Origin: Eubacterium sp.
GTDB taxonomy: Bacteria > Bacillota > Clostridia > Lachnospirales > Lachnospiraceae
Length of the DNA stretch: 64,000 nt
Assembly: GCA_017480495.1 (NCBI GenBank)
Contig: JAFVAQ010000005.1
Span: forward strand, 1 to 64,000
Direction: 5' to 3'
The notes under the pieces were generated by a model. The model was not told the DNA's origin. It made no database searches and worked only from the letters and a program-made list of their open reading frames with translations. Position numbers and translations under genes: made by a program. Of the stretch, positions 9,705 to 19,113 are shown piece by piece. Within the stretch, counting starts at the first letter, position 1; each line of letters opens with the position of its first letter.

Positions 9705-11063
9705 TTGGCAATGAAGAAGAAACCTGTTACAGGTATGAAGGACATACTCCCAAGGGAGATGGAGATAAGAGATTATGCCATCGGTCTTATCAAGGAAACC
9801 TACAAGACATTCGGTTTTACATCTGTTGAAACTCCTGCGGTAGAGCATATCGAGAACCTGAGCAGTAATCAGGGTGGAGAAAATGAGAAGCTAATCTTCA
9901 AAGTACTTAAGAGAGGAGATAAGCTGACATCTTCAGTTCGCAAGATGATAGCAGATTCAGATGATCCAGAGTTTGAAAATGTTCTAATGCCTGATACATC
10001 TGGGCTTACAGACTCCGGGCTTCGTTATGATTTGACCCTTCCACTTTCAAGATATTATTCAAATAATGCGAATGATCTGCCTTCGCCATTCAAGGCCCTG
10101 CAGATGGGAAATGTATGGCGTGCCGATCGTCCACAGCGTGGAAGATATCGTCAGTTTATGCAGTGTGATATAGATATACTTGGTGAACCAGGAATCATTG
10201 CTGAGATAGAGCTGATCCTTGCGACAACTACTCTGCTGGGCAAGCTTGATTTTTCTAACTTTACTATCAGAATAAATGATAGAAGAATTCTTAAAGCAAT
10301 GGCTGCCTACAGCGGCTTTGCTGAAAGAGATTATGATACAGTATTTATTATCCTCGACAAGATGGATAAGATTGGTCTTGATGGAGTTAAGGAAGAGCTC
10401 CTGAAGGAAGGCTATGCAAAGGAAACAGTTGAGAAGTATCTAGGTCTATATGAAAAGTTAGTTGGAAGTGATGCTGACTCAGAGACAAAAGTTTCAGCTG
10501 ATGACAAGGCTAAGATCAGTATAGAAAATATTAAGTCAATTAAGGAAACCCTTGGTGACTTCCTTGATGCAGAGGTTTCAGATAACCTTTCGACTATTAT
10601 TACAAGTGTTGAAGGTGCTAAGGCGGCGGACTTCGGAATCAGCTTTGACCCTACATTGGTTCGCGGAATGTCATATTATACTGGACCAATTTTTGAGATT
10701 TCGATGGACGAGTATGGTGGATCTGTCGGCGGCGGTGGACGTTATGATGAAATGATAGGTAAGTTCACAGGCCAGGCTACTCCAGCAGTAGGTTTCTCTA
10801 TTGGATTTGAGAGAATAGTAATGCTTCTGCTTGAAAATAACTTCCAGGTTCCTGGAGCGGGTTCCAGAAAAGCATATCTCGTAGAGAAGAATATGCCGGC
10901 TGAGAAGATGCAGAAGATTATGGCTCTTGCTAAGCAGGAACGTGACGCTGGAACTATAGTAAATGTTTCTATCATGAAGAAGAACAAGAAGTTCCAGAAG
11001 GAAAAAATGCAGGAAGAGGGCTATACAGAGTTTGTTGAGTTCTTTTCAGATAGAGAATTCTAA
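9705..11063 (+). CDS. hisS: Histidine-tRNA ligase
   Basis: HisRS charges tRNA-His. The 452-aa class II synthetase shows motif 1/2 segments (LRYDLTLPLSRYYSNN, MGNVWRADRPQRGRYRQF, QCDIDILG) and the histidine-binding TLVRGMSYYTGPIFEI, with GVGFSIGFERI-like motif 3 (here AVGFSIGFERIVMLL). The spacing of GGAGGAAAG (9692-9700) favours the TTG at 9705 over the ATG at 9711, so this gene probably uses a rare TTG start. It precedes aspS, the usual pairing in Firmicutes. It is longer than many HisRS by an insertion near residues 245-275. It lacks the usual C-terminal anticodon domain sequence I would expect by eye, but the tail (EKNMPAEKMQKIM onward) is positioned as such. Confidence 0.94.
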   Translation: MAMKKKPVTGMKDILPREMEIRDYAIGLIKETYKTFGFTSVETPAVEHIENLSSNQGGENEKLIFKVLKRGDKLTSSVRKMIADSDDPEFENVLMPDTSGLTDSGLRYDLTLPLSRYYSNNANDLPSPFKALQMGNVWRADRPQRGRYRQFMQCDIDILGEPGIIAEIELILATTTLLGKLDFSNFTIRINDRRILKAMAAYSGFAERDYDTVFIILDKMDKIGLDGVKEELLKEGYAKETVEKYLGLYEKLVGSDADSETKVSADDKAKISIENIKSIKETLGDFLDAEVSDNLSTIITSVEGAKAADFGISFDPTLVRGMSYYTGPIFEISMDEYGGSVGGGGRYDEMIGKFTGQATPAVGFSIGFERIVMLLLENNFQVPGAGSRKAYLVEKNMPAEKMQKIMALAKQERDAGTIVNVSIMKKNKKFQKEKMQEEGYTEFVEFFSDREF

Positions 11064-11104
11064 GATTATTATATGTCGTGATCTTAAAAACGGAGGAAAA
11101 GGAA

Positions 11105-12886
11105 ATGCAATCAAGAACTCATACTTGTGCTGAGTTAAGAAAAGAAAATGTTGGCGAGAAGGTTACTATCGTTGGCTGGATGGAAAATGTAAGAGAGGTC
11201 GGAGGAAGTCTTGCCTTCGTTGTAATGCGAGATTTCTATGGAATCACTCAGGTGGTTGTTGAGACAGAAGAGATGATGTCTGTGATCAAACCCCTTAACA
11301 AGGAGACAACACTTAAGGTTACCGGTACAGTACGTGAGAGAAGTAACATTAATAAGAATATACCTACTGGAGAGATTGAGATCGTTCCTGAAGATATAGA
11401 GGTACTAGGTAGAAACTACCACGCAGAGCTTCCATTTGAGATAAATCATTCTAGAGAAGCAGATGAGACCTTCCGTCTTAAGTATCGTTATTTAGATCTT
11501 CGTAATCCAGAGGTTAAGAACAATATAGTTCTTAGATGTAATGTAGTTGCTGCTCTTAGAAGCGCTATGATAGAACATGGATTCCTTGAAATCACAACTC
11601 CTATCCTTACAGCTTCTTCACCAGAGGGCGCTAGAGATTATCTGGTTCCAGCTAGAAAGCATCCAGGTAAGTTCTATGCACTTCCACAGGCTCCACAGCA
11701 GTTCAAACAGCTGCTTATGACAGCAGGCTTTGATAGATATTTCCAGATTGCTCCTTGCTTTAGAGACGAGGATGCAAGAGGAGACCGTTCACCGGGAGAG
11801 TTCTATCAGCTTGATATGGAGATGGCATTTGCCTCTAAGGATGATGTATTTGAAATAATTGAGGATGTTCTTCCACCAATCTTCGCAAAGTATGGTAAGT
11901 ATAATATCGCTTCAGAGGCTCCATTCATGAGAATTCCTTACCTTGAGGCGATGGATGAGTTCGGTACAGATAAGCCGGACCTTCGTATAGATCTTAGAGT
12001 TAAGGATGTTACAGAAGAGCTTGAGTCTTGTGGCTTTGAGCCATTTAGCGGAAATGTTATAAAGGCTGTTCCTGTTTCAAACTGCACACTTACTAGAAAA
12101 CAGATCGATGCAATCTGCGCAGATATAGAGGTTCAGGCAGGCGCAAAGGCTTATTGGTTCAAGTGTGACGAAAATGGCGCAATTGCTGGTGGAATAGCTA
12201 AGTTTATAAATGCAGATTCGGCTATAGCTGAAGCTATTACTAAGAAGCTTGGTCTTGAACCAAATTCCCTTGTTGTAGTTGGTGCTGGTAAGAAGACACT
12301 TGCTCAGAAGATTTCTGGTGTTGCAGTTAAGATGCTGGGCGCTAAGTGCGAAGGCCATATGGATAAAGAGAGATATGAGTTCTGCTGGATAGTAGACTTC
12401 CCTATGTATGAGATAGGAGAAGAGTCAGGACTCCTTGAGTTCTGTCACAACCCATTCTCAATGCCTATAGGTGGTAAGGAAATACTTGAGAAGGCAGAAG
12501 CTGGAGAGGTTGATCCGCTCAGCATTATGGCAGATCAGTACGACCTTGTATGTAACGGAGTTGAGCTTTCATCAGGTGCTGTTAGAAATCATAATCCTGA
12601 GGTTATGGTTAAGGCATTTGAAATGGTTCGTTTGGGCGAGGAAGAGGTTAAGGCTAAGTTCCCTGCTATGTATAATGCATTTACATATGGAGCACCTCCA
12701 CATGCTGGGATCGCTCCTGGTGTAGATAGAATGATAATGCTCCTTGCAGGAGAAGAATCAATCCGTGAGATTATTGCCTTCCCAATGAATAAGAATGCAC
12801 AGGATATCATGATGGATGCTCCTTCTAAGGTTGAGCAGAGTCAGCTGGATGAGCTTAATATCATGATCAAGCCAGTGGAAGAGTAG
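11105..12886 (+). CDS. aspS: Aspartate-tRNA ligase (bacterial type)
   Basis: AspRS charges tRNA-Asp. The 593-aa protein has the N-terminal OB anticodon-binding domain (VTIVGWMENVREVGG), motif 2 (FRDEDARGDRSPGEFYQLD), a GAD insertion domain (about 280-420) and motif 3 near AYTYGAPPHAGIAPGVDR (seen as FTYGAPPHAGIAPGVDRM). The GAD domain marks the bacterial long form. The ATG at 11105 has CGGAGGA at 8-nt spacing; the ATG at 11078 has none. It follows hisS by about 40 bp and is likely in the same transcript. No amidotransferase context is visible, so whether it discriminates tRNA-Asn cannot be said. Confidence 0.96.
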   Translation: MQSRTHTCAELRKENVGEKVTIVGWMENVREVGGSLAFVVMRDFYGITQVVVETEEMMSVIKPLNKETTLKVTGTVRERSNINKNIPTGEIEIVPEDIEVLGRNYHAELPFEINHSREADETFRLKYRYLDLRNPEVKNNIVLRCNVVAALRSAMIEHGFLEITTPILTASSPEGARDYLVPARKHPGKFYALPQAPQQFKQLLMTAGFDRYFQIAPCFRDEDARGDRSPGEFYQLDMEMAFASKDDVFEIIEDVLPPIFAKYGKYNIASEAPFMRIPYLEAMDEFGTDKPDLRIDLRVKDVTEELESCGFEPFSGNVIKAVPVSNCTLTRKQIDAICADIEVQAGAKAYWFKCDENGAIAGGIAKFINADSAIAEAITKKLGLEPNSLVVVGAGKKTLAQKISGVAVKMLGAKCEGHMDKERYEFCWIVDFPMYEIGEESGLLEFCHNPFSMPIGGKEILEKAEAGEVDPLSIMADQYDLVCNGVELSSGAVRNHNPEVMVKAFEMVRLGEEEVKAKFPAMYNAFTYGAPPHAGIAPGVDRMIMLLAGEESIREIIAFPMNKNAQDIMMDAPSKVEQSQLDELNIMIKPVEE

Positions 12887-12935
12887 AACTCAAAGGCAGC
12901 TTGGAGTGGAAACTCACAATTTGAGGATATAAAGT

Positions 12936-13736
12936 ATGAATATAGTTATGACGATTGTTCTGGCTGTAGTTGGCGCGATAGTGTATCTTTTTCTGAATGT
13001 AGTTACCCGAAGAATGGTAGCTGGTGTAAGAAGTCGCGAGGACTATGACGAGGATGTCGATGGCAAGATGACCGATGCCGAGAAGAAGGCGGCGGAAGAA
13101 GCTAAGGTCATCGAGCAGGAAAAAAAGAAAATAGGATTTAAGGATGTTCAGAAGGAATATGGCGCACGGTTTTATATTGTTGCTACGCTGGGAGCTGGTT
13201 TAGGAGGCCTCGCGGGTTTCTTCTTTGGCCTTTCGGTAGAAGCATTTATCTTCTTTATTCTGTTTGCTGTACTAACTGTTATAGCATTTATAGATATGGA
13301 TACTATGGAGATACCGCCAGTTCTGAATCTGATTATTTTGGTTCTCGGAATCATCTCTATATGGGCATCTCCAGAGATAACCTTCAAGGAGAGAATAATC
13401 GGATTCTTCTGTATAAGCGGTTTCATGTTTCTGATGGATCTGATATTTACCCTTGCTGCTGGAGTAAATGCCTTCGGTGGTGGAGATATGAAGCTTATGG
13501 CAGCAGCGGGGCTGCTACTGGGCTGGAAGGGAATCCTTACTGCATTTCTTGTTGGAATCTTCGTGGGAGCTATCATTGGTATAGCTCTTATGGCTAGAAA
13601 GAAAAAAGGAGGACGTGAACATATGCCGTTCGGTCCATCCCTTTGTGTCGGTATAGTTGTTGCGAGCCTGATAGGCGGCCAGTTCATTGACTGGTACCTG
13701 GGCATGGCAAAATCAATGATGCATAGTACATATTAA
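12936..13736 (+). CDS. A24-family prepilin-type peptidase
   Basis: This 266-aa polytopic membrane protein resembles type IV prepilin peptidases, which cleave leader peptides of pilin-like proteins at the membrane. Both catalytic aspartate motifs are visible: FIDMDTMEIPPV (about 107-118) and FGGGDMKLMAAAG (about 178-190). The N-terminal methyltransferase segment with its CxxC zinc site is missing. Instead there is one membrane segment and a charged cytoplasmic loop (residues 25-65) rich in D, E and K. It may therefore only cleave, not methylate. No pilin-like genes lie in the window, so it either serves distant pseudopilins or another substrate. The start has a weak GAGGAT site. Confidence 0.82.
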   Translation: MNIVMTIVLAVVGAIVYLFLNVVTRRMVAGVRSREDYDEDVDGKMTDAEKKAAEEAKVIEQEKKKIGFKDVQKEYGARFYIVATLGAGLGGLAGFFFGLSVEAFIFFILFAVLTVIAFIDMDTMEIPPVLNLIILVLGIISIWASPEITFKERIIGFFCISGFMFLMDLIFTLAAGVNAFGGGDMKLMAAAGLLLGWKGILTAFLVGIFVGAIIGIALMARKKKGGREHMPFGPSLCVGIVVASLIGGQFIDWYLGMAKSMMHSTY

Positions 13737-13768
13737 TGAGTAAATAGTGTCGGTTCTTTTTTACTCAG

Positions 13769-13850
13769 TATGCAAATGGGGACGGTTCTGTTTTGCACAC
13801 TTTTATCAACTGATAAAAGTGTGCAAAACAGAACCGTCCCCATTTGCATA
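13769..13850. repeat. Perfect 2x40-bp palindrome (REP/REPIN-like)
   Basis: Positions 13769-13808 are perfectly complementary to 13811-13850, leaving a 2-nt centre. The unit contains GGGGACGGTTCTGTTTTGCA, a type of sequence I recall as a widely dispersed palindrome in several clostridia and related to REP-like elements moved by Y1 (RAYT-type) transposases; that link is from memory. It lies between two convergent genes and could also end transcription from both sides. A second partial copy of the motif (GTCGGTTCTTTTTT) lies just to the left at 13749. Confidence 0.85.
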
Positions 13851-13867
13851 CCGTCCCGATATACTCA

Positions 13868-14920
13868 CTATACTATTTCAAGAATGGTATTAACCATCAA
13901 GTCATTCTGCTTTGGCTTCATGAAGCACATACGGATGTACTTATCTGACAGACCGCGGATGTCATCACATTTACGAATGATTATTCCGCGCTGGTTGCAA
14001 TGCATTGCAACATCGGAGGAACTCAGGTCATCCTTCAGAAGCTTGACCAGCATGAAGTTTGCATCCGGCTTGATCAGCTTGATGGTCTTGCTAGTGGACA
14101 TAGCCAGATATACAAGAGACCTCTCTGTATGAATCATTGACTGTGACTCTGTGATATATTCTTCGTCCTTGAACATATCTGTGATAGCGATGGCTGTCAG
14201 TGAAGCAATATTATTCTTTGTAGTGGTAAGATCAATGATTTCCTTATGCTCAGGATTATTCATGATAGCATAGGCGAATCTTAGTCCCGGAACTGCGAAG
14301 AATTTTGATACGCTTCTGATAACGGAAATGTTATCGAACTCCTCTGTAAGAGGAACTGCTGTATATTGCTTGTAGTCATCAAGGAATTCTATATACATCT
14401 CATCAATTATGAGGAAGATGTTCTTCTCTTTACAAGCCTCTGTCAGCTTGCGGATATCAGCAAGCTCTATCTTCTTAGAAGTTGGATTATTTGGATTAGC
14501 TATAATGATAAGATCAAGATCGCCAGTAAGCTGAGCTATCAGATCGTCCATATCCAGCTTGAAATCTTCCTCTTCCTTTAAATCGTAGAAAGAAATCTCA
14601 ACATTATAGGCGGAAAGTACATTTTCAAACTCACTTGGCCCCGGAGTAAGTAGAAGTGCCTTCTTTGGAAGCAGAAGTGCACCATATAATTTAAGCAAAT
14701 CAGTAGAACCATTTCCCATGACGATATTCTCCAAAGGAGCACCAACATAGGAAGAAACAGCTGTTTTAAGTTTGTTGTAATAAATGTCGGGATATTTAAC
14801 GATAGAAGAGATATTCTCTTTGATTGCCTGAGTTACAGATTCAGGAATACCCTTCGGATTTAGGTTAGCATTAAATAATACTGTCTCGTATTGTTCGATT
14901 CTTAGTGGGGCATTATTCAT
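13868..14920 (-). CDS. PLP-dependent aminotransferase, HisC/CobD-like
   Basis: This 350-aa fold-type I PLP enzyme resembles histidinol-phosphate aminotransferase and threonine-phosphate decarboxylase. The PLP lysine lies in RSVSKFFAVPGLRFAYA (about 210-226). Other visible motifs are VMGNGSTDLLKLY (phosphate binding), IANPNNPTSKK and the DEMYIEFLDD segment. AAAGGAAAAA lies before the ATG. The length is normal for the family and the catalytic core is intact. No histidine or cobalamin genes are adjacent, so the substrate is not known; in related bacteria similar modules occur fused to a nucleotidyltransferase for phospholipid head-group synthesis, which is not the case here. It is divergent from the following large operon. 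Confidence 0.85.
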   Translation of the reverse strand: MNNAPLRIEQYETVLFNANLNPKGIPESVTQAIKENISSIVKYPDIYYNKLKTAVSSYVGAPLENIVMGNGSTDLLKLYGALLLPKKALLLTPGPSEFENVLSAYNVEISFYDLKEEEDFKLDMDDLIAQLTGDLDLIIIANPNNPTSKKIELADIRKLTEACKEKNIFLIIDEMYIEFLDDYKQYTAVPLTEEFDNISVIRSVSKFFAVPGLRFAYAIMNNPEHKEIIDLTTTKNNIASLTAIAITDMFKDEEYITESQSMIHTERSLVYLAMSTSKTIKLIKPDANFMLVKLLKDDLSSSDVAMHCNQRGIIIRKCDDIRGLSDKYIRMCFMKPKQNDLMVNTILEIV

Positions 14921-14968
14921 GATACTTTTTCCTTTAAAAACAAACTATTATTTGATATAATAAGATGA

Positions 14969-14993
14969 TTTACTAGTTTCTTGAACCAGTAAA
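14969..14993. promoter_or_regulatory. Inverted repeat between divergent genes
   Basis: TTTACTAGTT and AACCAGTAAA (one mismatch) flank a 5-nt centre in the region between the aminotransferase and the DUF5717-like gene. It could be an operator controlling either direction, or a small hairpin. A TATAATAAG sequence lies just to its left (about 14956-14964). Confidence 0.35.
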
Positions 14994-15067
14994 TATATTC
15001 TACAACAGTTGAGATAGAAGTTGCAAGAAGTTTTGCTTAAATAATGTAACTATTTACGGAGAGAATA

Positions 15068-18000
15068 ATGAAGGCAATAGTTGAACAATATGCAAAGGGC
15101 CAGTTCAAGGTAGAACGTCCTGAAGTCTCCATTTCTGAGACAGAATTTAGGATGAATATCGAGGCTGGTACTATTTATGAGGGACAGTTCCAGGTAGAGA
15201 GTCTGAACGACTATCCTATCAAGGGAATGGTCTACGATAGTAGATATCTGCTTCGCTTTGAAGATCACAGCTTTATCAGCAAGAGCTTCACAGTGAAGTA
15301 TTCTTTTGATGCTACATGTCTGGAAGCCGGCCAGAATATTCGTGGTCATATTAATATAATCACAGACGGTGGAGAATGGAGAATACCATACGATATCAAT
15401 ATTGTTCAGCCTTGTGTTAAGCATCACGATGAAAGAATCGATGATCTCTTCAAGTTTGCATCCCTTGCAGAAAGAAACTGGAACGACGCAGCTCGTCTCT
15501 TTGTAAATGATGATTTCCGTAGAACCTTCATAAACAAGGAACCTATTCTTAAGAATACATATGAGAGTCTTCTGGAAAGCCGTTCTGTTAATCAGGCTAT
15601 GGAGGAGTTTCTGGTTCTTGTTTCTAAGAAGAGAACTGTTACTCTGTCTGTTCCTAAGGCAAAGCTTGATATAGCCATGCCAACTGAGACGGAGAGCATA
15701 AGTGTAGATATAACAAAGAATACCTGGGGTTATACATTTTCAGAGATACGAAGTGATTCGGAGTTCATTATTCCTGCGAAGAAGACTATTTCTGCTAAGG
15801 ACTTTACGGGAAATGTTTGCTCGCTTCAGGTTTTCATATCTCCAGAACATGTGCCGGAAGGTGAGAATTCAGGTAGACTTATTATTGAGAATATCTATCA
15901 GAGAATCGAGATAGACATTCATTTGTCCAAGCCGCTTACGTCACGTCCTAACCAGGAACTGAGAAGAAGAAACAGAGACTATAAGAGATGTAAGGCGGAG
16001 CTTATCAGAAGCTACATCGAGTTCAGAATGGACAGAATGAGTCTCGAAGAATATGTTCATGTAAATATGGAAGCTCTTAAGACTTTGAATGAGATAGAAC
16101 CGGAAGAGGATATGTATCGTCTCGGAATCATGCACATGAATATCCTGGCAGGCGAATATTCAAAGGTTGAGCAGGAGTTCCAGCGTATTGAGGCGGATGT
16201 TGACAAGGAAAGCATGGGTAACCAGCAGCTTTGCTATTACAACTATCTGAGAGCAATGATGCTTAAGGATGACGAAGTAACTGAGAAGACAGCTCATGTA
16301 GTCAGAAGAAACTACCGCACACAGGAGCCAAAGATGTTTTATTTCTGGCTGCTCCTATTTGTGGATTCAACCTATAACGAAGATAAGAATGCGCTCTATC
16401 GAGAGCTTGCTCAAATGTATGATGAGGGAGAGAACAGCCCAATCCTTTATTTCGAGCTGTGTAACCTTCTCAATTCAAATCCTATGCTTCTCAAGAAGCT
16501 CACTGAGTATGAGATAACCTCTATTAAGTGGGGGCTTAGACATAGATATGTATCGGACGAGGTCCTTCTGGAGTTCGTTAAGCTGGCTGGTAAGAATAAG
16601 AATTTTGACAAACAGATATTTGAAGTTCTGAGAGAAATCTATGATAAGAACGAGCATGAGCTTAGAGCCGAAAGACGTAAGGTTCTTGAGGAAAAGGGAA
16701 TAGATGATAGTGAACTCTATGATTCAGCTCCTATTTCCGGAGAGGGTTCAACTAAGATATCCTCTATCCATGAATACGACGACGAGTCTCTCGAGGATAT
16801 TCCATTTGAGTTTGGTAAGCATGCGGATGCAGAGCTTGGAACGATGGACTATGAGCAGGATGAAGAAGAGGATGAGCTCGAGGATGAGGATCTTGACGAC
16901 GAGGATTATGGCGACGAGATAGATGGTCCTTCTAACGAAGAAGACTACGAGGATGAAGAGGATAACTTCATTGATTCCCTTAGCGATTCCATCAAGTCAG
17001 GGGCTAAGAAAATAGATAATGTTCCTATTGAGGATGCGGACGAGAAGCTGGATGCGGCTATCAGAGCTGATGCGGCTGAGAAACTCACACGTAAGGAAAA
17101 TGAGAATCTAGAGGTTCTGTCCAGTATATGCTCTATGCTTATTTCCGCAAATATGCTGGATCATAAGTATCATAGATTCTACAAGGCAGCAGTTCTGAAG
17201 AGCCTTAAGTTCATTGGACTGAACGAGTGCTATATAAGAAGTATGAATAGGGATAGATACGAACTCATCCCAACTTCAGTCCTGATGTATCTTAATTATA
17301 AGAACACTCTTTCAGAGGACGAGCTCGCATACCTCTATGCAAATGTAATCTTCAACAAGTCTGAGCATATGAAGATATATCATGAGTATGCGCCTACAAT
17401 GGAAGACTTCATGGAGAATATGATCGTCAAGGGCAAGGTTAACGATGATCTGACTGTTATCTACGACGAATTCCTGGAGCCGGAAAATGTAAGCTCCATG
17501 TATGCCGGCAAGCTGATTAATATCATTTTCAGACGTAAGATTGTTTGTAACAACAAGAAGGTTGCTGCGGTAATCGTAAGTCACGAAGAACTGCAGGCCG
17601 TTCAGAGAATACCTCTCGTAAATGGCGAAGCTTACGTAGAGATTCTATCTGAAAATGCTTCTATCATTTTCGAGGATAAGAATGGTAATAGATACGCAGG
17701 TTCTATTCCTTATCATTTTGAGAGAATAGTAGATGAGAAGGCTTACATGCCTATCTGTAAGGAATATAGTCCAAGAGATTATAGAGTTCTTCTCTTCAAT
17801 TATGAAAGCATAGGTCAGTTCACTTATAAGAGTGCAAAGGAAGTAAATGCTGCAAGAGATATCATGCAGTGTGACGAGATATCCTATGATTATAAGCAGC
17901 AGGCTTGTCTCAATATTATTGAGTACTATCATGAGAATCTGGATACAGACGTACTTATCAAGTATCTGGGTAAACTTGATATCGAATATCTGACACATGC

Positions 18001-19081
18001 AAATGCCAGAACTATTATCACATATCTTATTGATATGAATATGTTCGACAAAGCCTTCCAGGCCGTTAAGCTTTATGGATTTAACGAGCTGGATGTAAAC
18101 GAGTTATATCGTCTCGCGGATTACGGTGTAACGGATTCAGAAGGATTCCTCAATGAGAACCTGATGTCTATATGTATTAACCTTTACAAGACAGGTACAG
18201 TAAACTCAAATATCCTTGGATATCTTGTTTCTAACTTCAAGGGTAGTATAGATGAGCTGGCTGATCTGTTTAAGCTGGCAAAGGATAGAGTAAATGATGT
18301 AGGACCACTGGCAGAGAATACTCTTGCGCAGATGATGTTCTCAAATACATATATCGAATATATCTACGATGTATTCCTAACATACTACGGTGGTAGAAGT
18401 AGAGGCCTCGTAGTAAAGGCATTTGCGAGATTGTCGGCACATAACTATCTGGTTAGAGATGATCAGGTGCCTAACTTCATTTTCGATGCCCTGTTCCAGG
18501 AAGTGATAAGAGGCAATATCGATGATGAAATATCCATCATGGCACTTCTGCTTTACTTCAGTAAGCTGGAAAGATTCTCAGACATCCAGAGAAAGTGGAT
18601 AGTTGAGAATGTTGAGAGATTTGTAGATGCTGGTAAGATACTTCCATTCTTCAAGAATTTCTCTTCATTTGTTGCATTACCACAGGATATATTCCTCAAG
18701 ACTTACCTGGTTTACAAATCAGGCAGCTATCGTCAGGTATATGCTAAGTTCAGTTTCGATACAGGAACTAGAAACAAGATGAAGACCGAAAGACGCAGAA
18801 TGAACGAAGTTGTCAGCGGTGTATATGTGCTTGAGTTCGTTGTATTCCACGGCGAACGACTCGTATATTCCATCGAGGATGATCCAAATGGAAATGCGAA
18901 GATAATCGAAAGTGAAGTGCTGAAGAAGAAGACCTTCGGCGGAAAGAGCCTTAGCAGATTCGAGAGAATCAACTCCATGCTGGTTAAGCAGGAAATGCGT
19001 AAGGATAGAGAGCTTCTCGAAGATCTGGATGTTTATATCAATACTGTGCATCTGTTTGAGGAAGCACTTAAGATACTGTAA
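15068..19081 (+). CDS. Large DUF5717-like solenoid protein
   Basis: The 1337-aa product resembles a family I know as DUF5717, large proteins without described function in Lachnospiraceae. There is no signal peptide or clear membrane segment, so it is probably cytoplasmic. Residues 1-110 and 180-290 look like beta-rich domains (for example EAGTIYEGQFQVESLND). After about 310 the protein turns helical with repeat-like spacing, as in TPR solenoids. A strongly acidic linker lies near 590-650 (DEEEDELEDEDLDDEDYGDE). A second helical solenoid leads to a beta-rich tail (about 1215-1290). It begins an operon with the next two genes and has GGAGAG before its ATG. Its size and helical repeats suggest a scaffold. 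Function unknown. Confidence 0.75.
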   Translation: MKAIVEQYAKGQFKVERPEVSISETEFRMNIEAGTIYEGQFQVESLNDYPIKGMVYDSRYLLRFEDHSFISKSFTVKYSFDATCLEAGQNIRGHINIITDGGEWRIPYDINIVQPCVKHHDERIDDLFKFASLAERNWNDAARLFVNDDFRRTFINKEPILKNTYESLLESRSVNQAMEEFLVLVSKKRTVTLSVPKAKLDIAMPTETESISVDITKNTWGYTFSEIRSDSEFIIPAKKTISAKDFTGNVCSLQVFISPEHVPEGENSGRLIIENIYQRIEIDIHLSKPLTSRPNQELRRRNRDYKRCKAELIRSYIEFRMDRMSLEEYVHVNMEALKTLNEIEPEEDMYRLGIMHMNILAGEYSKVEQEFQRIEADVDKESMGNQQLCYYNYLRAMMLKDDEVTEKTAHVVRRNYRTQEPKMFYFWLLLFVDSTYNEDKNALYRELAQMYDEGENSPILYFELCNLLNSNPMLLKKLTEYEITSIKWGLRHRYVSDEVLLEFVKLAGKNKNFDKQIFEVLREIYDKNEHELRAERRKVLEEKGIDDSELYDSAPISGEGSTKISSIHEYDDESLEDIPFEFGKHADAELGTMDYEQDEEEDELEDEDLDDEDYGDEIDGPSNEEDYEDEEDNFIDSLSDSIKSGAKKIDNVPIEDADEKLDAAIRADAAEKLTRKENENLEVLSSICSMLISANMLDHKYHRFYKAAVLKSLKFIGLNECYIRSMNRDRYELIPTSVLMYLNYKNTLSEDELAYLYANVIFNKSEHMKIYHEYAPTMEDFMENMIVKGKVNDDLTVIYDEFLEPENVSSMYAGKLINIIFRRKIVCNNKKVAAVIVSHEELQAVQRIPLVNGEAYVEILSENASIIFEDKNGNRYAGSIPYHFERIVDEKAYMPICKEYSPRDYRVLLFNYESIGQFTYKSAKEVNAARDIMQCDEISYDYKQQACLNIIEYYHENLDTDVLIKYLGKLDIEYLTHANARTIITYLIDMNMFDKAFQAVKLYGFNELDVNELYRLADYGVTDSEGFLNENLMSICINLYKTGTVNSNILGYLVSNFKGSIDELADLFKLAKDRVNDVGPLAENTLAQMMFSNTYIEYIYDVFLTYYGGRSRGLVVKAFARLSAHNYLVRDDQVPNFIFDALFQEVIRGNIDDEISIMALLLYFSKLERFSDIQRKWIVENVERFVDAGKILPFFKNFSSFVALPQDIFLKTYLVYKSGSYRQVYAKFSFDTGTRNKMKTERRRMNEVVSGVYVLEFVVFHGERLVYSIEDDPNGNAKIIESEVLKKKTFGGKSLSRFERINSMLVKQEMRKDRELLEDLDVYINTVHLFEEALKIL

Positions 19082-19113
19082 TACTTAAGCTATTTTAGAA
19101 GGGAGCCAATCAA

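Noticed and set aside
13172..13705. 177-codon minus-strand ORF inside the A24 peptidase gene
   Set aside because: Antisense shadow; rich in I, P and K and lacking a start signal.
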